Below, piece by piece: positions 8,593 to 16,785 of a stretch of 64,000 bases of DNA; the stretch's first letter is position 1; each line of letters begins with the position of its first letter. Under the pieces are notes generated by a model. The model did not search any database and was not told the DNA's origin. It saw nothing but the letters and a program-made list of their open reading frames with translations. The stretch covers positions 5,456,001 to 5,520,000 of the forward strand of contig CP124680.1 of assembly GCA_029961745.1 (NCBI GenBank). Direction: 5' to 3'. The DNA is from Nocardioides sp. L-11A. Lineage in GTDB: Bacteria > Actinomycetota > Actinomycetes > Propionibacteriales > Nocardioidaceae. The translations under genes and the position numbers were made by a program.

Positions 8593-9192
8593 CTACGGCC
8601 GGCGGTAGGTCAGGTGGGTGACCTGCGGCGTCTGCCGGGTCGCGACCGGCACCAGCCCAAGCGGACCGACCCCGTCGAACATCCGCGAGCCGGCGGCCAG
8701 CCCGGCGACGTACGGCACGACGTGGAGCCGCAGCTCGTCGAGCTCGCCCGCCGCCAGGCAGGCGTTGATCGTGGACGCCCCGCCGGCGATCGCGACATTG
8801 CGCTCCCCGGCGGCGGCGCGCGCCTGCGCGAGCGCCGACGCGAGTCCGTCGGTGACGAAGTGGAAGGTCGTGCCGCCCTCCATCGGCAGCGGGGGACGCG
8901 CGTGATGGGTCAGCACGAAGACCGGCGCGTGGTACGGCGGGTCCTCGCCCCACCAGCCGCGCCAGGCGAGGTCCGGGGCCCCGCGGCCGGGGTCGAACAT
9001 GTGGCGGCCCATGACGAAGGCGCCGGCGTCGACGATCGCCGCGACCTCGGCCGCGTTGTCGTCGCCGTGCTCGAACATCCAGCTGTGCAGCCGGCGCTCG
9101 TCGAGCGAGCCGAAGGGGTGCTCCAGCGACTGGTCGGCCGCCGCACCGAAGCCGTCGAGGGTGATGCCGATGTCCGCGGTCACGATGCCCAT
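8593..9192 (-). CDS. Dihydrofolate reductase-like / RibD C-terminal domain reductase
   Basis: A 199-residue single-domain protein of the RibD_C/DHFR-like fold: an N-terminal strand and SLDGF-like motif (TLDGFGAAAD), a central FVMGRHMFDPG loop and a GGASTINACLAAGELDEL segment. Such stand-alone proteins are probable NADPH-dependent reductases of unknown substrate and are common in actinobacteria. It ends 3 nt from the Cache-domain gene, facing it. Confidence 0.82.
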   Translation of the reverse strand: MGIVTADIGITLDGFGAAADQSLEHPFGSLDERRLHSWMFEHGDDNAAEVAAIVDAGAFVMGRHMFDPGRGAPDLAWRGWWGEDPPYHAPVFVLTHHARPPLPMEGGTTFHFVTDGLASALAQARAAAGERNVAIAGGASTINACLAAGELDELRLHVVPYVAGLAAGSRMFDGVGPLGLVPVATRQTPQVTHLTYRRP

Positions 9193-9281
9193 GCCGGTGC
9201 TGACCGGCGGTCGCGGCTGGACTCATCGAGCCGACGGAAACGAATCGCGGCGACGGACCGACGCGTGGGAGGATCCGGTCC

Positions 9282-9956
9282 GTGCTGGGCATCACCGACC
9301 TGTCGACGTACCTCGTCGGTCTCGTGCTGATCATCCTGCTGCCCGGCCCCAACTCGCTCTACGTCCTCTCGGTCGCGGCACGGCGCGGGGTCCGGGACGG
9401 CTACACCGCCGCGGCGGGGGTCTGGACGGGCGACGCGGTGCTCATGACGCTGTCCGCCGCCGGCGTGGCCTCCCTGCTCAAGACCAACGACGTCGCGTTC
9501 GGGATCGTGAAGTTCGCGGGGGCGACCTACCTCGGCTGGCTGGCCTTCACGATGCTGCGCGCGGCGGTCGCGATGTGGCGCTCGCGGCGTACCGTCGCGG
9601 AGGTGGCCGCCGACGCGGCCGACGCGGCGACCCCGACGGGTTCGGCCGGCCGCGGGGAGCGGCCCTACCGCCGGGCGCTGGTGATCAGCCTGCTCAACCC
9701 GAAGGCGATCTTGTTCTTCGTCGCCTTCTTCGTGCAGTTCGTCGACCCCGCCTACGCCCACCCGGCGGTGCCCTTCCTCGTGCTCGGCACCTTCGCGCAG
9801 ATCGCCAGCGTGGCCTACCTGAGCGCACTCATCTTCTTCGGGACCCGCCTGGCAGCGGCCTTCCGCCGCCGCCGGGCCCTCTCCGCGGGGGCGACCTCCG
9901 CGGTCGGTGCGGTCTTCCTCGGGTTCGCCGTCAAGCTCTCGCTCTCGCAGGCCTAG
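9282..9956 (+). CDS. leuE: LysE/RhtB-family amino-acid exporter, LeuE-like
   Basis: This 224-residue inner-membrane protein has about six hydrophobic segments and the family motif LLPGPNSLYVLSVAARRG near the N-terminus. A second conserved block is SLLNPKAILFFVAFFVQF. The opening (ITDLSTYLVGLV) is characteristic of LeuE leucine exporters. A GGGAGGA site lies before the GTG at 9282. It would export leucine or similar amino acids by proton antiport, as known for the family. Confidence 0.85.
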   Translation: MLGITDLSTYLVGLVLIILLPGPNSLYVLSVAARRGVRDGYTAAAGVWTGDAVLMTLSAAGVASLLKTNDVAFGIVKFAGATYLGWLAFTMLRAAVAMWRSRRTVAEVAADAADAATPTGSAGRGERPYRRALVISLLNPKAILFFVAFFVQFVDPAYAHPAVPFLVLGTFAQIASVAYLSALIFFGTRLAAAFRRRRALSAGATSAVGAVFLGFAVKLSLSQA

Positions 9957-9964
9957 GGTCGCGT

Positions 9965-10027
9965 CGTCGTACCCGGCGAACGGGTCGTCAGATCGGCGAT
10001 TTCACGACCCGTTCGCCGGGTACGACG
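9965..10027. repeat. 24-bp perfect inverted repeat with 15-nt loop
   Basis: Bases 9965-9988 and 10004-10027 are perfect reverse complements. The arm contains GTACCCGGCGAACGGGTCGT. The 15-nt loop CAGATCGGCGATTTC is not self-complementary. The element starts 9 nt after the leuE stop and ends just upstream of the next gene's start, so it could terminate leuE transcription. There is no U-tract, and the length is unusual for a terminator. It may be a dispersed palindromic repeat. Confidence 0.8.
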
Positions 10028-10048
10028 GCCACTATGCTCGGGGCCGTG

Positions 10049-10837
10049 ATGATGCGACCGGTCGAGCTCGAGGGCGTCCGCGACGGCACCGTCGACCTGG
10101 CCTTCCGCCGCTGGGACCGGGCCCGGGTGAAGGTCGGCAGCCGACTGCGCACCGCGATCGGCGTGGTCGAGGTGACCAGTGTCGAGGAGGTCGGGCTCTC
10201 CGCCCTGCGCGCCGACGACGCCCGCCGGGCGGGCGCCCCGTCCCTGGCCGCGCTCAAGGAGGCCCTGTCGGCGCGGGCGGACCGGCCGGTGTTCCGGGTC
10301 GGCCTGCGGTACGGCGGCCCCGACCCCCGCGAGGCGCTGCGCGCGGCGATCCCCGACGCCGCGGAGGTCCCGGGCATCCTCGCCGGCCTGGACCGCCTGG
10401 ACGCCGCCTCGGCGATCGGGCCGTGGACCCGCCCCACGCTGCGCATCATCGACCGCAACCCGGAGGTCCGGGCGCCCGATCTGGCCGCGGAACTGGGCCG
10501 CGAGACGCTCGACTTCAAGAAGGACGTGCGCAAGCTCAAGGAGCGCGGGCTGACCGAGTCGCTGGCGATCGGCTACCGCCTCTCCCCGCGCGGCGAGGCG
10601 GTGCTGGACCACGAGGACGGTCCGCGCAAACGGGCCCCGCGACGGTCCGGGTCCCCGCTGCCCCGCACCATCGGCGCCCCCGCGACCCGCGCCCTGCGGG
10701 CGGTCGACGTGCACACCCTCGAGGCGGTCAGCGGCTGGCGGCGGGCCGACCTCGCCGCCCTGCACGGCGTCGGGCCGATCGCGCTCGACCGGCTCGAGCA
10801 GGCGATGGCCGAGCTGGGCCTGGGCTATGCGCCCTGA
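10049..10837 (+). CDS. ASCH/PUA-like domain protein with C-terminal helix-hairpin-helix-like segment
   Basis: A 262-residue soluble protein. Residues ~1-60 resemble an ASCH (PUA-related, RNA-binding) domain (VELEGVRDGTVDLAFRRWDR, then GVVEVTSV). The C-terminal ~40 residues (WRRADLAALHGVGPIALDRL) look like a helix-hairpin-helix. The middle is basic near KRAPRRSG. In-frame starts exist at 10034, 10046 (GTG), 10049 and 10052, none with a clear ribosome-binding site. A CACTAT hexamer at 10030-10035 suggests a leaderless transcript. A nucleic-acid-binding role is inferred from the fold only. Confidence 0.62.
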   Translation: MMRPVELEGVRDGTVDLAFRRWDRARVKVGSRLRTAIGVVEVTSVEEVGLSALRADDARRAGAPSLAALKEALSARADRPVFRVGLRYGGPDPREALRAAIPDAAEVPGILAGLDRLDAASAIGPWTRPTLRIIDRNPEVRAPDLAAELGRETLDFKKDVRKLKERGLTESLAIGYRLSPRGEAVLDHEDGPRKRAPRRSGSPLPRTIGAPATRALRAVDVHTLEAVSGWRRADLAALHGVGPIALDRLEQAMAELGLGYAP

Positions 10838-11489
10838 CCGGCGCCGGGGCACCGGGATCGCCGGGGCCGCCGTCGCGGCCACCGGCCTGCTCGCGCTCGG
10901 GGTCGGCCTCGCCGGGTGCGGCGACGACGGGCCGGCGCCACGGCCCGCGACGGTCGAGACCGCCCGCAACGGGGACGTCTTCAACAGCGCGGATGTGGCG
11001 TTCGCGACCGCGATGATCCCGCACCACGCGCAGGCCCTGCGGATGGCGCTGCTCGCCGAGGACCGCCCGCTGGAGCCGGAACTCAGCGCGGTCGTCGCCC
11101 GGATCCAGGACGTGCAGGTGCCGGAGGTGGAGACCATGGCCACCTGGCTGACCGCCTGGGGCAAGGACGTCCCGGCCACGTCGATGGACCACGCCAACGC
11201 CGGTCACGACGCAGGGGCGGCCGGGGATCCGGACGACGACGTACCGGGCCACGACCTGCCGGGGATGATGTCCGCGGCACGGATGGCCGAGCTCGCGAGG
11301 TCCTCCGACGCCGACTTCGCCGGCCACTGGCTGGCGATGATGATCGAGCACCACGAGGGCGCGATCGCGCTGTCCGAGACCCAACGCGCGGACGGGAGGT
11401 TCGCCGACGCCGTCGCGCTCGCCGGGACGATCGCCGAGGACCTGGCCGAGGAAGTGGCCACCCTCGAGGAGCTGCTCGGACGGCGGTGA
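10827..11489 (+). CDS. DUF305-domain lipoprotein
   Basis: A 220-residue exported protein. The signal ends in a lipobox (LAGC, Cys ~31). Two DUF305 half-motifs with paired histidines follow (MIPHHAQAL and MIEHHEGAI), within a ferritin-like helical fold that probably binds metal, often copper. A His/Asp-rich linker (SMDHANAGHDAG) joins them. It overlaps the upstream ASCH-like gene by 11 nt. The metal and physiological role are not established. Confidence 0.85.
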   Translation: MRPDRRRGTGIAGAAVAATGLLALGVGLAGCGDDGPAPRPATVETARNGDVFNSADVAFATAMIPHHAQALRMALLAEDRPLEPELSAVVARIQDVQVPEVETMATWLTAWGKDVPATSMDHANAGHDAGAAGDPDDDVPGHDLPGMMSAARMAELARSSDADFAGHWLAMMIEHHEGAIALSETQRADGRFADAVALAGTIAEDLAEEVATLEELLGRR

Positions 11490-11501
11490 CGCGCCGGCGG
11501 C

Positions 11502-11530
11502 TGTCACATCCGCCGGACGGGCGGTGTCTT
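11502..11530 (+). promoter_or_regulatory. Probable ECF41 sigma-factor promoter
   Basis: TGTCACA at 11502-11508 is followed after 16 nt by TGTCTT at 11525-11530. ECF41 promoters are described as TGTCACA in the -35 region with a CGTC-like -10. The site lies 33 nt upstream of the AhpD-like gene, whose downstream neighbour encodes an ECF41 sigma factor, matching the usual autoregulated arrangement. Only the -35 element is a full match. Confidence 0.65.
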
Positions 11531-11562
11531 CATGTCGAACCCACCCCCACGAGGAGGACGAC

Positions 11563-12171
11563 ATGACCACCACCCCCACCGCCGCCCGCATCCCGGCCGC
11601 GCCGATCACCGGGCTCTACGGCGCCCTGGTCAAGAAGTTCGCCGGCCGGATGTTCGGCCGCGTGCCCGAGTCCCTCGGCGTGATGTGGCACCACCTGCCG
11701 GCCCTCAAGGCGAGCATGGCCTACGGCCAGAAGCTGCAGAAGTGGGACGCCTGCGACGAGACGCTGAAGACCTACGCGCACATGGCCGTCGCGTCGCTCG
11801 TCGGCTGCTCGTGGTGCCTGGACTTCAACTACTTCATGACCAGGGACAAGGGCCTCGACGAGGACAAGGCGCGCGAGGTCCCGCGCTGGCGGGACTCCGA
11901 CGTCTTCTCCCCGCTGGAGCGCCAGGTGCTGGAGTACGCCGAGGCGGCGACCCGGACCCCGCCGACGGTCACCGACGAGATGGTCGCGCCGCTGCTCGCC
12001 GCGCTCGGCCCGGCGGGCCTGCTGGAGCTGACGAGCGTGATCGGCTTCGCCAACCTGACCACCCGTGGCAACACGGCGCTCGGCATCGAGTCCGAGGGCT
12101 TCGCCGCGGCCTGCGGGATGAAGCCGCTGGCGCAGCCCGGTCCCTCGGCCGCCGTAGGCTCGTCGGCATGA
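11563..12171 (+). CDS. Carboxymuconolactone decarboxylase (AhpD-like) family protein
   Basis: A 202-residue helical protein with the AhpD-type redox motif CSWC in SLVGCSWCLDFNYF, followed by the conserved proton-relay region. The ATG at 11563 follows GAGGAGGA; an earlier in-frame start lacks such a site and lies over the predicted promoter. CMD proteins are the classic partners of ECF41 sigma factors, and this gene overlaps the ECF41 gene by 4 nt. A disulfide-reductase or peroxide-related function is likely, but the substrate is unknown. Confidence 0.87.
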   Translation: MTTTPTAARIPAAPITGLYGALVKKFAGRMFGRVPESLGVMWHHLPALKASMAYGQKLQKWDACDETLKTYAHMAVASLVGCSWCLDFNYFMTRDKGLDEDKAREVPRWRDSDVFSPLERQVLEYAEAATRTPPTVTDEMVAPLLAALGPAGLLELTSVIGFANLTTRGNTALGIESEGFAAACGMKPLAQPGPSAAVGSSA

Positions 12172-13043
12172 GCGGAGCCGACCCCTTCGTCGCCCACCGC
12201 AACCTGCTCTTCACCGTCGCCTACGAGATGCTCGGCTCGGCGGCGGACGCGGAGGACGTCGTCCAGGAGACCTGGCTGCGGTGGGCCGGGGTCGACACCG
12301 GCGAGGTGCGCGACGCCCGCGCCTACCTGGTCCGCATCGTCACCCGGCAGGCCCTCAACCGGCTGCGCAGCCTGGCCCGGCGCCGGGAGGACTACGTCGG
12401 CGAGTGGCTGCCCGAGCCGCTGCTGACCGCGCCCGACGTCGCCGAGGACGTCGAGCTCGCCGAGAGCGTCTCGATGGCGATGCTGACGGTGCTGGAGACC
12501 CTCGGACCGACCGAGCGCGCGGTGTTCGTGCTGCGCGAGGTCTTCGACACGCCGTACGACGAGATCGCGGCGGCCGTCGACAAGACGCCGGCGGCGGTCC
12601 GCCAGATCGCGGTGCGGGCGCGCAACCACGTGGCCGCGCGACGTCCGCGGGTCGACGTGGACCGCACCGAGCAGCAGGCGGTGGTGGAGCGCTTCCTCGC
12701 CGCGGTGCGCACCGGCGACCTCCAGGCCCTGCTCGACGCGCTCGCTCCCGACGTCGTGATGCTGGCCGACCACGGCGGCGTGGCGCAGGCGATCCGCAAG
12801 CCGCTGCACGGACCCGAGCCGGTCGCGCGGCTGCTGGCGAACTTCGCGGTCTTCGCCCCCGGCGGGACGGTCGAGTCGGTCTGGCTCAATGGCGCGCCCG
12901 GCGCCCGGATCGATGCGCGCGGCGAGCTCACGGCCGTCAGCCTGGAGATCGAGGGCGGCCGGATCAGCCGGATCCTGGTGATCCGGAACCCGGCCAAGCT
13001 GACCGCCCTCGACGAGGAGGCGGGCCTCAGTCGCGACCGCTGA
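12168..13043 (+). CDS. sigJ: ECF41-type RNA polymerase sigma factor (SigJ-like) with SnoaL-like C-terminal domain
   Basis: A 291-residue sigma factor. It contains sigma-70 region 2 (~8-75, DAEDVVQETWLRW), the ECF41 linker motif WLPEP (80-84), region 4 (~105-160) and a SnoaL-like NTF2-fold domain from ~165. The C-terminal ECF41 signature, NPDKL in the literature, appears here as NPAKL (274-278). The extra domain is known to modulate ECF41 activity in place of an anti-sigma factor. The ATG at 12168 overlaps the CMD stop, and a TAGGCT hexamer 7 nt upstream could give a second, leaderless transcript. Confidence 0.9.
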   Translation: MSGADPFVAHRNLLFTVAYEMLGSAADAEDVVQETWLRWAGVDTGEVRDARAYLVRIVTRQALNRLRSLARRREDYVGEWLPEPLLTAPDVAEDVELAESVSMAMLTVLETLGPTERAVFVLREVFDTPYDEIAAAVDKTPAAVRQIAVRARNHVAARRPRVDVDRTEQQAVVERFLAAVRTGDLQALLDALAPDVVMLADHGGVAQAIRKPLHGPEPVARLLANFAVFAPGGTVESVWLNGAPGARIDARGELTAVSLEIEGGRISRILVIRNPAKLTALDEEAGLSRDR

Positions 13044-13084
13044 GGCCCTGGTGCGACACAGCGTCGCATGTAAGGATCCCGGCC

Positions 13085-14044
13085 ATGGACCGGACCTACG
13101 CCGACCAACCGCAGTGGCGCGCCATCCAGGACTTCCTGCCGCCCGCGTTCCGGATCGGGCCCGGCCAGGAGCCGGCCGAGGAGTGGTGGGAGCACGAGGG
13201 CCACCGGATCCACCTCGACACCTATCGCGACCCGGCCGCGCCCACCAAGGTGGTCCTGCTCCACGGCGTCGGCACCAACGGCCGGCAGATGATGACCATC
13301 CTCGGCAAGCCCCTGGCCGACCGCGGCTACGAGACGATCGCCGCGGACATGCCCACCTACGGGCTCACCGAGGTCGCCCCCGGCGTGCTGGTGACGTACG
13401 ACGACTGGGTGCGGATCGCCTCCGCGCTGGTCGCCGCCGAGCGGGCGCGCGACGACCGGCCGATCGTGCTCTACGGGCTGTCCGCCGGGGGCATGCAGGC
13501 CTATCACGTGGCCGCGGTCGACGGGCGGGTCCGCGGGATCGTCGGCATGACCTTCCTCGACCAGCGCGACCGACAGGTGGCGACGGAGACGGCGGTGACG
13601 CGCCTGGCCGGCCGGCTCGGCACGCCGGTGGTCGCGGCCGCCGGCGGATCCTTCCTCCGACGGCTGCGGGTGCCGATGCGGCTGGTCAGCAAGATGCACG
13701 CGCTGGTCAACGACCGGGCGGCAGCGCGGGCGTGCTATCGGGACCGGACCTCGGCGGGCAACCGGGTCACCCTGGCCTTCCTCCGGTCCTACCTGCGCTA
13801 TGTCCCGGCGGTCGAACCGGCGGACTTCGACGTCTGTCCCGTCCTGCTGACCCAGCCCGCCGCCGACCGCTGGACGCCGCTCCACCTCAGCCGGCCGTTC
13901 CTCGACGCGCTCGTCCGGGTGCCGGTCGACACGGTGCTGCTGGAGAACGCCGGCCACTACCCGCTCGAGCAGCCCGGGCTGGACCAGCTCGTCGCGGCGG
14001 TCGACGCCTTCTGCGCCGGCGCCACCGCTCCGTCCGGCGACTGA
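13085..14044 (+). CDS. Alpha/beta-hydrolase
   Basis: A 319-residue hydrolase. It has the oxyanion strand VVLLHGVGTN (~56-65), the nucleophile elbow GLSAGG (Ser133), a probable acid in TQPAADRWTPLHL and the catalytic His in LENAGHYPLE. There is no signal peptide. A short dyad (TGCGAC-ACAGC-GTCGCA) lies just upstream and could be an operator. It points at the TetR gene ending at 14062. The substrate is unknown; esterase or lipase chemistry is likely. Confidence 0.83.
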   Translation: MDRTYADQPQWRAIQDFLPPAFRIGPGQEPAEEWWEHEGHRIHLDTYRDPAAPTKVVLLHGVGTNGRQMMTILGKPLADRGYETIAADMPTYGLTEVAPGVLVTYDDWVRIASALVAAERARDDRPIVLYGLSAGGMQAYHVAAVDGRVRGIVGMTFLDQRDRQVATETAVTRLAGRLGTPVVAAAGGSFLRRLRVPMRLVSKMHALVNDRAAARACYRDRTSAGNRVTLAFLRSYLRYVPAVEPADFDVCPVLLTQPAADRWTPLHLSRPFLDALVRVPVDTVLLENAGHYPLEQPGLDQLVAAVDAFCAGATAPSGD

Positions 14045-14061
14045 ACCGGGGCCAGCCGGGC

Positions 14062-14676
14062 TCAGGACGCCAGCAGCAGCGGCATCAGTCGGTGCACCTG
14101 CGCGTGCAGGTCGTCGAGCACGCCCTCGCTCTCGCACAGGTGGCCGAGCAGCGCCTGCTGGAACAGCCCGTCGAGCAGGCCGTAGGTGACCTTCGGCGTC
14201 ATCGCCGCGGGCCGGCCGGCCAGCTCGGCGTAGGTCGCGACCACCCGCCAGACCATGTCCTCGAGCGTCTGGTCGATCTGCAGCACCGCCTCGCGCAGGC
14301 TCTCCTCGAACATGCTCTGCGCGCGCAGGTCGTACCAGAGCCGGTGCATCGGCGCCTCGTCGACGATCGTCTCGACGAGCTTGTCGGCGAAGGCCGCGAC
14401 CAGGCCGTCGGCGGTCGTGGCGTCGGCGACCACGCCGTCGTACCGGTGCACGCAGGTGGCCTTGTACTGACGCACGCAGTAGACGATCAGGTCCAGCTTG
14501 TCGTGGAAGTAGTAGTGGACGACGCCGTGGGAGAACTCCGAGTTGTTCGCGATCTCGCGCAGGCTGGCCCGGGCGTAGCCGAGCTCGCCGAGGGTCCGCA
14601 GGGCGGAGTCGGCCAGCGCGCGGCGGCGCGCGTCGTGCTTGTCGGCGGGCGTACGACGCGCCGTGGCTGTCGTCAT
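14062..14676 (-). CDS. TetR-family repressor of the SDR/acyl-CoA synthetase operon
   Basis: This 204-residue protein has the TetR helix-turn-helix near the N-terminus (ALRTLGELGYARASLREIAN, then FSHGVVHYYF) and a helical ligand domain. The ATG at 14676 was chosen because the longer upstream frame only reads antisense to the divergent SDR gene. The 147-nt divergent region carries two copies of an inverted-repeat operator (see 14733-14768), so it probably represses the operon starting at 14824 and perhaps itself. Confidence 0.86.
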   Translation of the reverse strand: MTTATARRTPADKHDARRRALADSALRTLGELGYARASLREIANNSEFSHGVVHYYFHDKLDLIVYCVRQYKATCVHRYDGVVADATTADGLVAAFADKLVETIVDEAPMHRLWYDLRAQSMFEESLREAVLQIDQTLEDMVWRVVATYAELAGRPAAMTPKVTYGLLDGLFQQALLGHLCESEGVLDDLHAQVHRLMPLLLAS

Positions 14677-14732
14677 GGGGCCCGAGGCTACCGGCTCGCT
14701 CGGCTCTTCGTGGCCGAGTGACAAGAGAAATC

Positions 14733-14768
14733 TTGACACTTGTCCAGAGAAGTCTTGACAGTCGTCAA
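14733..14768 (+). promoter_or_regulatory. Tandem TetR operator overlapping TTGACA promoter elements
   Basis: Two copies of TTGAC-N4-GTCAA occur in tandem, 22 bp apart: 14733-14746 (one mismatch) and 14755-14768 (perfect). They lie in a 21-nt imperfect direct repeat starting at 14724 and 14746. Each contains a TTGACA hexamer usable as a -35 box for the SDR operon. A 22-bp spacing puts two repressor dimers on nearly the same DNA face. Confidence 0.7.
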
Positions 14769-14823
14769 GGCGACCGGGTTGGGTGTGGCGCACATCACCA
14801 CCGACCCCGAAGGAGCCGCATCC

Positions 14824-15627
14824 ATGTCCTCCCCCGAATCCACCACGGCCGAGCTGGCCGGACGCACGGCGCTGGTGACCGGCGGCGCCCAGGGCCTGGG
14901 CCGGAAGTTCGCCGAGTTCCTCACCGCCGCCGGCGCGCACGTCGTGGTCGCGGACCTCCAGGACGAGAAGGGCAAGGAGGTCGCCGCGGCGATCGGCGGC
15001 AGCTACGTCCACCTCGACGTCACCGACGACGCCTCGTGGGAGGCGGCGGTGGCGCAGACCGTCAGCGAGACTGGCGGCCTCGACATCGTCGTCAACAACG
15101 CGGGCATCGAGATCGCGTCGCTCTTCGTGAACCTCGACCCCGACGTCTCGCGGCGGATCTTCGACGTCAACGTCGTCGGCACCTCGCTCGGCATCAAGCA
15201 CGCGTTCCGCACCATGGGTCCGGGTGGAGCGGCGGGCAAGGGCGGTTCGGTCGTCAACGTCGCCTCGGTCGCGGCGCACATCGCCTTCCCGGCACTGTCT
15301 CAGTACTCGGCGTCGAAGTCGGCGGTCGACCGGATCACCCGGGTGGCTGCGATGGAGGCCGGCAAGCTCGGGCTCGGCGTGCGGGTCAACTGCGTCTCGC
15401 CGGGCCTGATCCCCAACGAGATGGGCGCGGGCCTGGCCAACGAGCTGACCGGCATGGGGCTCTTCGAGTCGCCCGATGCCGCCGTCGGCCAGGTCGTCGA
15501 GCTCACGCCGTCAGGTGGGCTGGCCACCGAGGAGGACATCGCCGAGGCCGTGGTCTTCCTCGCTTCGGACCGCTCGAAGTTCATCAATGGCGTCGACCTG
15601 TCGGTCGACGGCGGAATGGGGATGTGA
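14824..15627 (+). CDS. Short-chain dehydrogenase/reductase (SDR)
   Basis: A 267-residue classical SDR. The cofactor loop is TGGAQGLG (~19-26), NNAG is at ~95, the catalytic Ser lies in VVNVASVAAH, and YSASK supplies the Tyr and Lys. It ends with the FINGVDLSVDGGMGM strand. GAAGGAG precedes the ATG at 14824. It is the first gene of a TetR-controlled operon with the saccharopine-dehydrogenase-like gene and the acyl-CoA synthetase. That suggests oxidation of an alcohol or hydroxyacyl intermediate in lipid, steroid or terpenoid breakdown, which is inference. Confidence 0.88.
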   Translation: MSSPESTTAELAGRTALVTGGAQGLGRKFAEFLTAAGAHVVVADLQDEKGKEVAAAIGGSYVHLDVTDDASWEAAVAQTVSETGGLDIVVNNAGIEIASLFVNLDPDVSRRIFDVNVVGTSLGIKHAFRTMGPGGAAGKGGSVVNVASVAAHIAFPALSQYSASKSAVDRITRVAAMEAGKLGLGVRVNCVSPGLIPNEMGAGLANELTGMGLFESPDAAVGQVVELTPSGGLATEEDIAEAVVFLASDRSKFINGVDLSVDGGMGM

Positions 15628-15632
15628 CCGCC

Positions 15633-16775
15633 ATGACAGCCACCCAGGGCACCAGCAAGCCCGTCGTCGTCTACGGCGCCTCCGGCTACACCGGCCGGCT
15701 GATCTGCGAGTACCTGCGCGAGTTCGGCGTCCCGTTCGTCGCCGCCGGCCGCTCGGCCGACAAGCTCAAGGCCTCGATGGAGGCCAACGTCCCCGGCATC
15801 GAGACCGCCGACTACGACATCGTCGAGGCCGAGCACTCGGTCGAGGCGCTCACCGAGCTGTTCCGGGGCGCGTCGGTCGTGTGCAACACGGTCGGGCCGT
15901 TCTCCAAGTACGGCCCCGAGGTGGTCGAGGCGTGCCTCGCCGCCGGCACCCACTACCTCGACACGACCGGCGAGCAGGACTGGCTGATCACCTGCGACGA
16001 GCGCTGGGGCGCCGACTTCGCCGCCGCCGGGCTGCTGCTCTCACCGGGCATCGCGCAGATGTACACGACCGGCGAGATCGCCGCCGAGCTGTGCCTCGAG
16101 AAGCCGGGCCTGGACACCCTCGACATCGCCGTGTTCTGGGGCGGTTCGCCGACGATCGCATCAACCCAGACGATCCTGGTCAACGCCGCCACGTCGCGCG
16201 CGCACTACCTCCAGCAGAACCAGTACGTCGAGTTCGATCCCACCCAGGGCCTGGTGCCGCTCGTCGTCCCCGGCCAGCACGAGCTCGCCCTCTCGCTGCC
16301 GTGGGGCGGCACCTCGCACCCGGTCTGGTACCGCAAGGACCCCCGGGTCGCGAACTGCAAGGCGCAGGGCGGCGTCTTCAACGCGGCGCTGATGAACGGC
16401 GTCCCGCAGATCGTCGCGGGCGCGCTGGAGGCGACCAAGGACATGACCGACGCCGAGCGCGACGAGGCGCTCACCGCCACGGCGGCGCAGGTGATGAACC
16501 AGATGCCGCCGCGGGAGAACCCCCGGCTCAACAAGTCGCTCGACTCGGTGCACGCCTCCGGCCCGCTCGGCCGCGCGCACTGCGTGATCCACGGCAACCA
16601 GAACTACAAGCAGACCGGGCTCCTGCAGGCCTACGCGGCGTACTCCCTGCTCCAGCAGCCGCCACTGCGCGTCGGCTTCGCCTCGGCCTGCAAGGCGTTC
16701 GGGCACCGTGAGCTGCTGGGCCAGCTGCGCGCGTTCGGCCTGGTCGCCGAGCCCGTGCTGACGGTCGAGGCCTGA
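15633..16775 (+). CDS. Saccharopine dehydrogenase-like NAD(P)-binding oxidoreductase
   Basis: A 380-residue protein whose N-terminus is a Rossmann strand and loop of the saccharopine dehydrogenase-like type (VVYGASGYTGRLICEYL), followed by SVVCNTVGPFSKYGPEVVEA. Actinobacterial relatives are often annotated as trans-acting enoyl reductases or DUF5938 proteins, so lysine metabolism is not implied. It starts 5 nt after the SDR stop (ATG 15633; an upstream GTG at 15624 is possible) and precedes the acyl-CoA synthetase. A reductase acting on a CoA- or protein-bound intermediate is a reasonable guess. Confidence 0.75.
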   Translation: MTATQGTSKPVVVYGASGYTGRLICEYLREFGVPFVAAGRSADKLKASMEANVPGIETADYDIVEAEHSVEALTELFRGASVVCNTVGPFSKYGPEVVEACLAAGTHYLDTTGEQDWLITCDERWGADFAAAGLLLSPGIAQMYTTGEIAAELCLEKPGLDTLDIAVFWGGSPTIASTQTILVNAATSRAHYLQQNQYVEFDPTQGLVPLVVPGQHELALSLPWGGTSHPVWYRKDPRVANCKAQGGVFNAALMNGVPQIVAGALEATKDMTDAERDEALTATAAQVMNQMPPRENPRLNKSLDSVHASGPLGRAHCVIHGNQNYKQTGLLQAYAAYSLLQQPPLRVGFASACKAFGHRELLGQLRAFGLVAEPVLTVEA

Positions 16776-16785
16776 GGCCGGCGCG

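Noticed and set aside
13052..13068. Firm operator call for the dyad TGCGAC-ACAGC-GTCGCA before the hydrolase gene
   Set aside because: Six-base arms are expected by chance at this GC content and no adjacent regulator is divergent from the gene.
14062..15279. A 405-codon TetR protein with a long N-terminal extension
   Set aside because: The extension is antisense to the SDR gene and crosses its promoter; the TetR domain starts at 14676.
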